Shown: positions 50,658-62,160 of the stretch, piece by piece | How the letters are laid out: every line of letters starts with the position of its first letter | Numbering within the stretch: the first letter of the stretch is position 1 | Source: Bombus terrestris | Lineage: Eukaryota > Arthropoda > Insecta > Hymenoptera > Apidae | NCBI RefSeq assembly: GCF_910591885.1 | Contig: NC_063278.1 | Coordinates: forward strand, 19,979,989-20,043,988 | Reading direction: 5' to 3' | DNA length: 64,000 nt | Program-made: the position numbers and the translations under genes | The notes under the pieces: generated by a model | Databases searched by the model: none | The model's input: only the letters and a program-made list of their open reading frames with translations | What the model was told of the DNA's origin: nothing

Positions 50658-52420
50658 AGGAGTAATATTTTGAAAAATTTGAAGAGGATAAAAAGAGACA
50701 TCTTGGTAAGATAAGTTTGGTAACATTTTAATTTGTTTGTTGATGTATCCAATTTTCAATTATCCAGACATGTAGGTAGAAGGTTCTATTAAATTTCCAA
50801 AATATTCAATATTTCAATTTAATTTCAAAATTCTGTTAAATATCGACTTTTCTTACTTATCCCCTTTCAAAGAACCGAAGCAATTTCAATCAAATTTTAA
50901 CTGAAACTGCCTTTTTCACTAACATCGTTAAATATAAAGTCTCTTATGAATATTTAAAAGAAAAGTTTCATGGCGGATAAAAATTATTCAAAGCTGTAGA
51001 CAAATGACGAATAATAATTTTGCTTCGTCCAATACAGACGCTATCTCTCTAATTTCTGCATCTAGTATGCACATTAATTTTGTAGAAAATAGTATAGAAA
51101 TATGAATGGATTAAAGCATTTAGATCTCGAGAAGAATTAAAATGAATAAAAAACTTTAATTTGTTACAGGAAGTTCGCTTGCTTAGAAACGTTTCGAAAA
51201 TTTCTCGTATTTTTAAGAAGTGAGATGAAGTGTAGAGCGTAATAATAAAATTTAAGGGGCAAGAAAGAAAAAGTCACGAAGAAAAAGAACGAGGAAAGGA
51301 TGATATAAACTTCATGTACTGTACAAGATGTTTCATCCAATTTTAACAAAGAAATATCGTTGCTATAATTGAAATTTCGTACAAATATTTTCTAGAAAGA
51401 GAGTATAATAACCTGTAACAATAATTTCATTACATTAAGAAGGATTAATGAAATAAGGAATTTATCTGTTCAAATGGACTATTCCATTTTATTTATCTGT
51501 ATACGATAACCACTTCAAGAACGAATTCAAAGATAAAAGTCGATAACGTCGAAGGATCAAACCAAATTCGTACTTGCAACGTTTTACGAAATATTTCGCG
51601 GAATATTACGCACGGTTAGAAAAACGAACATTCCAGTTTTATTTTTCCGAACAACTTTCCCCTTCGCTCGATACTGGCCACGATTTTCACTGACATTTAG
51701 ATCGGCTGATATCGCATTCCGATCGTATCGAATGGCCACTTGAAAAATAACCAACTATTTGTTCGATTAAGTCGAACGTGCGTATATTTTTCGATAAGTC
51801 TCTTATGTATCTGTTATATTTTTTGCTGCAGTCCTGGAATTTTCATGTCTTATTTCGTGTCTCATAAAAAGGCTTTCAATGCCCGTGAAAACTATGTTTA
51901 CCAGAAAATTAAAGCAAACAATTACGTATATTAATAATAATATCAATAATGAATGGTTCATAACATAAATGAACCTTACTCGTGTTTTCTTTTTTTTGCA
52001 CAATAACCAGAGAATGCTTTAGCATTTTTTATTTCTATTTAGTATATTTTATAAATAAAATATTCGCCATATTATACAGTTGATATAATCTATAATCATC
52101 TATAATTATATATAATGTATAGTTAATGTCTAATTGTATATTATTAAACTATTTATTTAATTATTTAATTACGTTGTTGTATCATTACACATATACAAGG
52201 TATCCAATTTTAATCTATAAATGTAAATTACATTTCAATACTGGTAAACTATCCACTCTATAAAGAAAAGAAACAGGAATTGAATGCTTTATAATGGTTT
52301 AGAATTACAAATATACCAAACTAACAACATTTATATAATATGGCGAATATTTTGTTAAAAAGATTGGTAACGATAGCTTGGATTAAAAATTAAATGTACA
52401 TGTATAAATTTAGTATGATC

Positions 52421-52512
52421 AATTCTAAACCTGTTTAATACTAAGCGTTGTTTACGCCGGATATTTGCAGCGGTTAGATTTTTGTTAAGTAATTGTTCGT
52501 TGATTTTTAATG
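52421..52512. repeat. Dispersed repeat R52, copy 1
   Basis: AATTCTAAACCTGTTTAATA, GTTGTTTACGCCGGATATTTG and GGTTAGATTTTTGTTAAG match 55474-55566 in the same orientation. Confidence 0.6.
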
Positions 52513-53039
52513 CACACGGTGTTGCAGAACTTTTTCGTTCACTGTCTCAAAAGGATTAGAAACATTTAATAATATTTTTATCGATCAAAAAATATTATTG
52601 GTCGAAGATGGGCCGAGGTTCGATTATTCAAACGATATTACAATATGTTCGTAGCAAGAATCTTCCAATTTTTGCTACGGACATATTAAAATAATCAATT
52701 GGAGGCAATCCGTTAATCAAAGCTTTTTTTCTTTCAGCCTTGATTTCAGTTATTCCCGACATTAGATTTCAGGTATGGAGACTTTCCAACCACGCCTGTT
52801 TGTTCTGTTAACATCTGACCGAAAGGTCTTCGTCCTCTTGGCACCCTCCTCTGATGGAAGTGCCATTAACTTCTTCCCGTCATAATGCACGTTATCGTAC
52901 ACATACCCAAACCACGTTTATTTTCTCTTCCCACGATTTTAGTACTTAGCACGAATCATCCAATTTCTGACGCCCTATATGAGCAATAAATCGTTACATG
53001 CGCACTCTAACAGCGTAAATCGATAAAGAAAAGCGCTAG

Positions 53040-53156
53040 AAAAGCTTTAGAATATCGAAGTTTAACTATCGCGAATTATGGGCACTAGAAAGACGTTTAT
53101 ATACGTAGCAAGAAGAGAACATTTTGATTTATTTAACTCTCTATCAAGATTACCAA
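53040..53156. repeat. Dispersed repeat R50, copy 2
   Basis: AAAGCTTTAGAATATCGAAG, TTTAACTATCGCGAATTATG ... TTTATTTAACTCTCTATCAA parallels 50545-50657. Confidence 0.55.
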
Positions 53157-53199
53157 ATATACCGTCTTGCTCTTTAATTTCATGAAATTTTATAGTTAC

Positions 53200-53420
53200 C
53201 GTTGTATAGCGAGACAAGTGCGTTCGTGTAGTTGTTCCTCCGACGTCTTATTTATAGCAAGAAGAACGCGACGCAGGAGCGACAAACGAGAAGGTCAAGT
53301 TCGATGGTGAATGAATCTGGGTCGATGTGCCGATATAGTCGTCGGCGATCGTTACGATGTCGTCAGTAGCGTCGTCACAGACGAGTTCATTAACACCGAC
53401 GGCTTAATCTACGCCAGGTA
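53200..53420 (-). promoter_or_regulatory. Candidate minus-strand TATA promoter, possibly of DH44
   Basis: On the minus strand TATAAATA (53249-53256) is followed by a GACGTC CRE-like core (53242-53247), and a GTAACT donor-like site occurs at 53194-53199. About 170 bp upstream (53257-53420 on the plus numbering) is unusually rich in CpG for this window. Orientation and the need for a 5' UTR exon upstream of 50382 make DH44 the natural target. Inference only. Confidence 0.4.
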
Positions 53421-55473
53421 ATTTAGGGTGGCCGTTCCGCTCTTCAATTACTCTGGTTCGTCACCTGCACGAACAGCTCGCTCCAATCTCTGCATCCTTC
53501 TTTCTATCTTTTTATCATTGTACTTTTAATCTCTGGTGCAGTTTGTAATCGACGAACGTACTCGGGAGGTGGTAATTAATAGTTGAGCGAGAGGTAACCG
53601 AAGAACTGTTCGAGACTAATACGAGGGAAAGGAAAATTCGACAACGAATGTTAGTGTCAGGTAACGGAAATGGTTTCTAGGTAGATAGAACGACCGAATG
53701 GGAACCTCGAACAAGGTTTATAGCGCATTTTGCTGGAAGTTCAATTACCAATAAGTGTTTCGCCGATGGTTTTTTAATTTTCGATACACACAGATCGCAG
53801 ATTAGGTTTCGTCGGAGAATACGATGTAACGCTGAACATATGAGACGAGAAATATGTTAGGTGGTTGTAGTTTATGGGTGCATCGCGGATTTTTATGCGT
53901 CAACAGAGAATTTGGAAGCGTAGAATTGCGCAGAAAGAACGTGGGAAGATATATAAAATATCCAAAGTACGATGCATTGCGTAATAATTGTTGCGTGAAA
54001 CAATTTTCTGAGGTGATTCTACGCTTTCAATTATATTCTGAGAAATACGAACCTGCATAAAAATCCGCGACTTATTTATGGAACAGTGTAACTTAAAACC
54101 CGTTTTTCCTCAAAATGTGTTAAATGTGTCTTGTTGGAGATTCCATTCAGTTGATAAGATTTTTCCACTTTGCTAATCATTTGTGTTCTAATGGACATTA
54201 AAGCATCATGCTTATCAAGGTGCAATGTCTATGCAAATACGTTTGCATTCTTCATGATACTTGAATGAGTAAAAATTTGAATAACCAACAATTTGCTAGT
54301 TATCTAACATAATATGTCATATTAGATCGTTGTAGATGGAACGACCAAATTTTTAGTGAAATTTTCAACGCGATTGGTTAAATTAATATTCGATAGATTC
54401 TATGTATTTTGACCATTGCACAACAAGGTTATAATTATTATAAAAGGTGATCATTGAGTTGATTATGTAGCTATAATAATTAAACATAGTTTGATTCTTT
54501 AATAATTTATATTTTTTATAGTGAGATATTATTGAGATATTAAAATTATGTGGCTCTTTAAATGGCACCTTATATTTATATTATAACATTAATTTATCTA
54601 GCTAGACAATTCTCTATAAAAAGGTAATCTATTTATATTGAAAAATTGTTAGCTGAGATATTTTAACTTTAATTCGTCAAATTCAAATATTTCACCAACA
54701 TTCGTCTATTAATATTACTAACACATATCAATCAAAGTGTCCATATGTTTACAAATAGTCACACAGGGCATATTTACAGGATATATTTATGGCAGTCTAT
54801 AAAAAAAAATATCACGTCTTTCACGTAGATCGAACCATTTTCTCCCCTTTGTGCAATCACTGCGGAAACACTCTGTAATGTCGACTATTTCGAGGTTGCA
54901 TGAAAATGGTAATGTTGCAAAGTTTGTGATAAGTTATATCTGTTATTGAATCGTGTTTCGTTATTGTCTACCAGCCACGGCACTATCATTTTCATTGTCC
55001 TGTTTACGGATCATAGCTGCCCATTGATAATGTCGATGCTTGCACGCTGTTTTAAAGGACAGTGACAATGAGCCGTGGCGAACAAGGCGATTATAATGTG
55101 GCGAAGGGTACACAGATTTACACTTTGTATCGGTATAACTTTCCAGGTCTATGGACAAGGTGTAATCAGCTCTGCTGTTATTCTAACTTTCTCGTTTTAA
55201 CATATTGTGTATAGATAACGAGATACATTGTCTACCGTAAGTATCCAAACCCTTCGGCCAATTTATAGCAACAGCATAGAAATGTTAGTGAAATATATAA
55301 ATTAGAGAGAAACTAATAGGCAAAAATAATGATACTTGATACAATGACGTTTTTATAGGATTAGCGAATGGTAATATTTAGAACGAGACGATCTAAACTT
55401 AGGACTTAAAGGAACGCGTCAAAGATAATTTGGCAATTTTAAATGTAAATAAATAAAATAAATCTGATGTGGT

Positions 55474-55566
55474 GAATTCTAGGTCTGTCTAATATTATTT
55501 GTTGTTTACGGTTAAGATTTGTAGTGGTTAGATCTTCGTTAAGGAATTCTTTTTTGATTTCTTGAG
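55474..55566. repeat. Dispersed repeat R52, copy 2
   Basis: AATTCTAGGTCTGTCTAATA, GTTGTTTACGGTTAAGATTTG and GGTTAGATCTTCGTTAAG match 52421-52512. Confidence 0.6.
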
Positions 55567-56019
55567 GCATTTCGCAAAATTGGCAACGATTCTGTCACAA
55601 GCCGCTCGTCTAAATTTTGTTTTTTTGAAATAATATAATTAATTCTGGAATAACTGTCGTATAATATGTAAAGTCCTTCTTATCGTACAAAAATTAACGC
55701 ATAATTGCGATCTTCGAATTCAAAAACGCATACGTTTACGCGTCACGAACGAGCATAGAACTGCAACGAAGCATGGAAAGCAAATGCAGCAAATCAGTCA
55801 CTTTTCGCCACACAATTTTGTCAAAAGCACGTGTATATTTTTAACGGTTGGAGAAAACAAGAAATTTTGAAACTCGTAAATTTGTTCTCTAGTGGCCCTA
55901 ACGTTTTATTAATTGATAATTATAAATGGTATTTATTTTAATGAAATTCTACATTTTTTACATATTTGGATAACATTTCTCTAAAAATTAATACGATTAA
56001 TAAGATTTAAATAACTGCT

Positions 56020-56115
56020 TGCCAGAATTGTTGGCATTATCGAAATGACATTTTATTCAAGTAATCGTCGGAACAAAATTTGTATTTTATTTGTAATTAG
56101 CTTTTTTATCTTGAC
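56020..56115. repeat. Dispersed repeat R39, copy 2
   Basis: GCCAGAATTGTTGGCATTAT...ATTTTATTCAAGTAATCGTC...TTGTATTTTATTTGTAA parallels 39811-39906. Confidence 0.5.
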
Positions 56116-59100
56116 CTTTTGCACTTTGAATTTTATTTCAATTTCGTTACCACCAGCTCCCAACGCTTTTAAGTGTTTTATTTGAAATTTACTTTAACTA
56201 AAAAATAAGACAATTTAAATAAATAAAGGCAGAAACAAATTCACTTAAATACCAGTTTTATTCACACTATTGTTGTATTTTGTCATTTTTAAGTGTATGA
56301 TATATCTTGAAACAATTTCCAGGATGTAATCCTGATTTTCTTTCGCACGTTTCACAAAAAAAGATGGACGTGAAAGAATGTCGAATGGGACGCGACAAAG
56401 GAGCTTCTGAGATAAAAACTGATGTTGAGTCACACTCGACATAAGTGTGCAAAGGGTTAATGCTATTTGAATAATATTTGTTAATTTACCAGGTTTACGA
56501 ACATAGATATTTATCATTTGGTTCCACCAAGAGAAAATATAGTTGTTTATCGATAGCACACAGAATTTCAACTTCAAAATTCTGATGTCCCAGTTTAGAT
56601 ACATAATATTCCTCTCGTACTTTTTAATTTCTACGCTGTATCATTTGATCAAATATTTCAACTGTCCAGTTGTTTCAGAAGTGAATATTTCACACCAATA
56701 GATGTATACGTTATTTTGTAGTAATTTATTTCTCAAATAACAGGTTGAAGTTAGCCTGCAGGCAGCGCTATTTGCAAATAAAATTTGCTATTTATTTTGG
56801 TGTAATTATTTCCTCATTTTATGTATTCGTTTAATTTAATTTCAAATAAAAAATGTTCGGTCCTACCACTTAGATACACCGCGACCCAATGTGCCTCCGC
56901 AGGGTTAAAAGAGACCCTTCTTCACCGTACAACTCTCTGCAGAGGACTTTAATTACGTGCTGGTTGACGACAGCCAGAGTAGAAGAAGAAAGGATGGGGA
57001 ATAGGAAAATATTCCACGAGGCAACAGGCGTGAAATTATTCGCAGATGGATAGATCAGAAACAGAAGGAGTGCACGATATTCGCCGGAAAACGGCACAGC
57101 TTTATCGATTAACAATGAGATTTTACAAAGGTGTTCCAACTGGAACGTACTTCGGACCTTTGTAGAGCGTGTAATTTCTATAGTTGCGCTAAGCGACCCT
57201 TTAACGAGCAAAAAACGTGCTTAATCTCGAAAGGATGATGCGGGGGCGCTTTTTTTTCACGACAAAGAATGAAATATTGTTCAACGGAATGGCCTAATTT
57301 TTTCAGGAATAAACTTTATCTTTACATTCGCGCAAATAAGAAAAAACTTGTGTATCTATGGCTTATTGCTCGAATATGGCAAATTTACGTTTGTGTATTT
57401 CACGTTTCAATTACGATCAAAATAACCGAGTTATTTTACAACGCGACAACATTTACTTTCAGAATCGTTATAAATTTCAATTATTTTTGAATAATACGCG
57501 TTTGAGATTATACGAGGAAATCTGTATTTCTAACGTAGTTGACGATGCTAATGTAACAGAATGAGAAACTATTTGAGAGATAATTTCAGAAAATGTTTAA
57601 CCAAATACAAAGTACCAAATAAGATGCAAAGTTATTTCATTTAGTAGCTAAATTATGAAATAATTCAAAGAAAAATCATTTGCTTTACTCGAAGGATAAT
57701 TATTTGCGTATTGCTTGCGTATTTAGAGAATTAATTTAATCGAATCATAATTTACTATACGTAGTTAGATATTCCAGCTATTGAAAATAAGTAGGTGATC
57801 GTGTTTGAATATATTTTTGAACAGTATCGATGTATTTAGAATTTTTGAAAGAATATATAAAAATATCGAAATAATCTTCTATGGGCCAAACTTGTTAACG
57901 TTGGTAAAGAAATATTGAAATTTCAAATATTTAATAATATCTCGATCTGTGATTCTCTATCAAAATTGTTACGTTGATGAAAAATAGATGATCAGCAGGC
58001 GTTTCTATTTTAAAATAGTTTTAATTCGTTATATGCATATTATATTTTATATTCATACTTCAATTGAAAAGCAGATCTTGCGAATCTATGCACTTTTACC
58101 AATTATAATCAAACTACGCTACGAATGCCTTAAGGAACACATACTGCGTACAAAAATTTATGTAAAATATTAATAAATGTTCTTTGATCGTTCTAAGAAT
58201 TCTAAGAATTAACGTTAAGAGAAACAAGCCTTTAATACCAAAGCTTCGTGCTCTCATTGCCCAGAATTGTACACAGTAAAATTGATACCTATTAATATCA
58301 CAATCTATCGATATCACAATAGAATTGATTCGAACACGTCAGAGGATAAATTGTTCATGTAATTGGATCGTTCGTATCGTAGGAATTCACTGATTCTCCC
58401 TATTATCTACGAGTTTTCGTTCAAACAATCGGATTCGTGTTTCGCCCAAATAATTGGATTCATATTCAGCTAATCGGACACTAAATAAAATTTCGTTCCA
58501 ATGGATGAGGTTCGGACGAATGAAATCTTGTTTTACATCTTCGTTCGTAATAGAAATATTGAAACGCAGTAATTGATACAAATTGTCAGGAAAACTATGA
58601 ATCGGTCAAAATTTGACATTTGTGCAAGATGAAGCTTCAAAATGGATAGAATAAACGCGTAAAAATAGTTTACAAGGGACGAGCTGCAACTGATGGTACA
58701 ATTGAAAAAGGCTGATTCTATTAGCTCGTCCGAAAAGTTTCTTTCGTTTTATAAGGAAATAATAGATGCACAACATTTTCCGTTTTATATTATTTTATCG
58801 AATTATCCATTTGTTCTATCCATTTTGTTCTATCAAAATAAAAATCACAACGTTCGATAGATTTGGTTTCATGTTTGCATAAAGATGTATCGTTGTAAAA
58901 GACGTGTCTGGAAAAGAAAGTCACTTTTCGGACAACCTAATACATGAAAAAACAAGTCGAAAATTTCTTTCGTTTGTCCGTGCCTCTCGATCGCTTTAAT
59001 TAACCATCTCACTGTCGAATACATATTCTCATGATAAAACGCCCGGTGTTGAATAAATTTTACATCCGATTGATTTCACGCTGCACGGAATCCGTAAATT

Positions 59101-59230
59101 TATGAGTTCTGTATAATGAACACGCATATTGTAGAACGTATTACCCATTACGGATTGAGCAGTGAAAGGAGTAATTTTACGTATTATATTTACGAAACAT
59201 TACATTACATATTTAAATTTTTCGTATTAC

Positions 59231-59360
59231 GTTAGTAGACTGCAGATTTTAATGCGTTTACATAAAATTTAAAGATGCAAAAATTCACAGAACGAATACA
59301 ATATAAAAGAATATGTAAAATACCCAAAATAGAATATTAGTTGTAATTTCTGATAGGTAC
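59231..59360. repeat. Dispersed repeat R44, copy 2
   Basis: GTTAGTAGACTGCAGATTTT, AAGATGCAAAAATTCACAGA and GTTGTAATTTCTGATAGG match the two parts of the copy at 44549-44912. Confidence 0.5.
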
Positions 59361-60510
59361 ATTTCTATTTCAATTTTATCTGTTTACAGTTAGGCGTTGC
59401 TAGTAAATTATGTTTATAAAGATATGACAATTTACATAAAAAATCTAATTATTAGTTCTTCTATTACATTCCGTACTACTTAATACCATACATGCTATGC
59501 AACAAGTCACATTTACATCTTGAATTAACTTCTGTCTATCTCTACTTACTGGAAAATAAAAATAAATATTTTCCAATGGAATATAGAACGAGTGATTATT
59601 GTGTGGATATAACAAGCTATCCTACAACTAAGGATACAATTATAGCTTAAAATTTGATATATGATTCTCATTTTTGTTTCATCAACTAGTTATTTAAAGA
59701 TCAGAACTTTTTTTTACAGGATGGACAAACAAAAATTTTAGTTGGACAAATGAGGACAAATCGTGGACAATCATATTTCCGTTGAAAGTCAATGATAAAG
59801 TTCATATACGTTCTCCTACATATTATTGGAATCTGTAATTGATCGAAAGCTGATCGATTGGAAACATTTTTTTCTTCACTATCGAAAACCCCAGAAAAAT
59901 CGTGGAGACTGATTTTCAGCTCACTTTGCATATACCTACGTAAATTATAATTCCTTTTAGCACAGAATCACAAAATAAATGAAAACGTATCTCTATAAAA
60001 GCTACAATATATTACACGTTCACATTTGGCTTTAACTGTTCCTCGTACTTTTACGCTGTTTTTCTATGGATCTTAACGAACTTACCACTGCCTCATTTCT
60101 CCTGCCTTCCACTATTTCCTTCTCACTCGATACACACACCAGACACAGTAGTTGTCTAATAAGCGTTTTAACGTACCTATTTCTATTTTACAAAGAACAC
60201 ATTTCCTTTTTCTCGTCCTCCAACCAATACCGGTTTCCCTCCTCCGCGTTTCCACACCTTACACTCGCGATTAATCCTTGCCTGTCTCCGCTTTTCTCCC
60301 TCTCTAGATACCCCGCCCTTTCTTATATACTTACTGTTCTTATATATTTACGTATATCTCTTATTGTATTTGGCGTTCATGACTTTATTCTATAGCACCT
60401 GGTATCGCAACTCTTTGTCCCTTTCATTTAGAATTTTAGATATATATATTCTGTTGCCTTAGATTTTACATTCATAGATATTTTCCTTTCCTTTTGACTG
60501 TCTGTCTGTC

Positions 60511-60775
60511 TTTGCTATATTCTTTGTCATAATTTTCCAAATTGTCTCTTCCATTTCTTTCAGACACTCCTTCACCAATATTTCCCTTTCTCTCATTCTG
60601 TTTTTGCTATATTCTTTGTTCTAATTTTCCTAATCGACTCTTCCCTTTCTTCCAGACATTCCTTCACCAATATTTCCCTCTCTGTCTATCTGTTTGTCTT
60701 TGCTATATTCTTTGTTCTAATTTTCTTAATCGTTTCTTCGCTTTCTTTTAGACATTCCTTCAGCAATACGCTACC
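60511..60775. repeat. Tandem repeat of about 92-96 bp, three copies
   Basis: Units beginning TTTGCTATATTCTTTGT at 60511, 60603 and 60699 share AATTTTC, TCTTCC/CTTTC and ACATTCCTTCACCAATATTT words. The pyrimidine-rich content gives Phe/Leu/Ser-rich artefact frames. Confidence 0.85.
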
Positions 60776-61808
60776 CGTTCTTTTTCTAATACCTTTTTTC
60801 TACTTCAACACCGAAAAATAATTATTTGAAAAAATATTTTGTCTTTGATCTTGTACAACTTACCGTATGAAAGACAAGGAAAGACAACGCAGTGTTTTTT
60901 ATATTTACGTTCTCCTCGTCTCTTATACACACAATTTCGTGAAAAACGTTGAAATATGGTCCAAGGTAAGCATTTTCAGATTCGAGTACCTTGATGCATT
61001 TTCGTAGAGTGTTAAACACGGCATCGGTGTACAAAAAAATTTATGTTTCCGTTTAAAGAAAGCGAAGGCTAGCTTGAAATTTCCAGGGTACGTACATCTA
61101 AATAAGATTTGTGATCGTTACAAGATATTTACGAAGATAAATACGAACGTTAGAAGATATTTGCATGGATCGATTAGAACTGGACACCCTGTATATGTAG
61201 CATACCACAGCACACTATACTGCAAGTTAAACATACCTTATTTTCTCATTCTGCGTCTGTTAATTCATTAATTCTGGACGAATAAATTAACTTTCTCGCA
61301 TATCTACGTAGAAAATTACAAAACTTTAGATCTGGTTTGCGTTTTGAGGTTATTAAAACGGATTTCCACGTTTCATCCGCTTTGTACCGGATGCCTCGTT
61401 TAAATAACGTCCAACGATAGAGCTGTGCTTTCGCCATAAGGTGACCAACAAAATAATTAAACATGGAATTTCGCGAGTGAAACGACCTCCTTCCGTCGAA
61501 ATAACGCTAATTAAACCATATTTTACGTCCTATGTATTGCACGTTCATCTGGCAACCACGACCTAGAAGCTTTTCCCGTTCTTTGTGTTACTTTTCAATT
61601 TATTTAATGGTCGCATAGAGCGCTCTGACCTTTCTCACTTATTTATCTTATAAGTACAATTTCGGTTACAACTTCGATAATTCAATCCGTAAAACGTGTT
61701 AACTAGTAAATTCTTATAACGAACTTGCTAACTTCTTGATCCATTGCTCACCTTTAAATATCGCGCAGATACTTTGCCAAAGTCGTTACAACGCCAAGAA
61801 ATGGTATA

Positions 61809-61888
61809 CTAGGTTGGCAATTAAGTGATTGCGGATTTTACAATACCACCTATTGACAAAATCTGCAATCACTTAGTTGCCAACCCAA
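61809..61888. mobile_element. 80-bp mariner MITE (hairpin)
   Basis: The left end GGTTGGCAATTAAGTGATTG and the complementary right end GGTTGGCAACTAAGTGATTG form arms of about 33 bp, with TA on each side (61807-61808, 61889-61890). The terminus is like that of bee mariner elements. Almost the whole element is inverted repeat. Confidence 0.85.
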
Positions 61889-61900
61889 TATAGTTGTATA

Positions 61901-62160
61901 TACAGGGGTTTGGAAAAGCATTCGAACAGGCTTGAAAACCTTTTACGTATATATCGTACGACGCGTCTTGAAACCCCATTAGCAGTGTAACGAGACAGGA
62001 CTGTCGTGATTATATTGGTAAAATTCAAAACGGATCTGAAAATGTATATATAGAAGTTAGAAATTTACTTGTTGAAAGCACACGCTTCGCGAAGATCATC
62101 GAAAAACCTGAACAGTGAACTATTCGCTATATTAATGAGCCTCGTGTATAGTAAGATTAT
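61901..62160. repeat. Tc1-like MITE family T1, copy 4 (left half)
   Basis: TACAGGGGTTTGGAAAAGCA...TTCGAACAGG, then AGTGTAACGAGACAGG...GATTATATTGGTAAAATTCA...GATCTGAAAATGTATAT parallels the left arms of copies 2 and 3 and starts 11 bp after the mariner MITE. It continues with GCACACGCTTCGCGAAGATC, as in copy 3. Confidence 0.6.

Larger units (their letters stand above)
50383..53190. other. Probable DH44 5' intron / upstream region
   Basis: The first coding exon begins with an acceptor at 50383, so transcription starts further right. No coding frame recognised. It contains repeat R50 copy 1 (50545-50657) and repeat R52 copy 1 (52421-52512). Confidence 0.45.
53421..61808. other. Gene desert, left part
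   Basis: 8.4 kb. Frames of 60-119 codons occur but show no domain I recognise and no coding-like codon pattern. Contains repeats R52 (55474), R39 (56020), R44 (59231), and a 92-96-bp tandem repeat (60511). Several moderately GC-rich patches (53420-53700, 54960-55120, 56870-57250) may be regulatory. Confidence 0.45.

Noticed and set aside
56870..57211. 113-codon minus-strand frame in a GC-richer patch
   Set aside because: No homology recognised, no good start or splice context; GC content alone can keep it open.
60066..60751. Phe/Leu/Ser-rich frames
   Set aside because: They follow the pyrimidine-rich strand and the tandem repeat; not coding.
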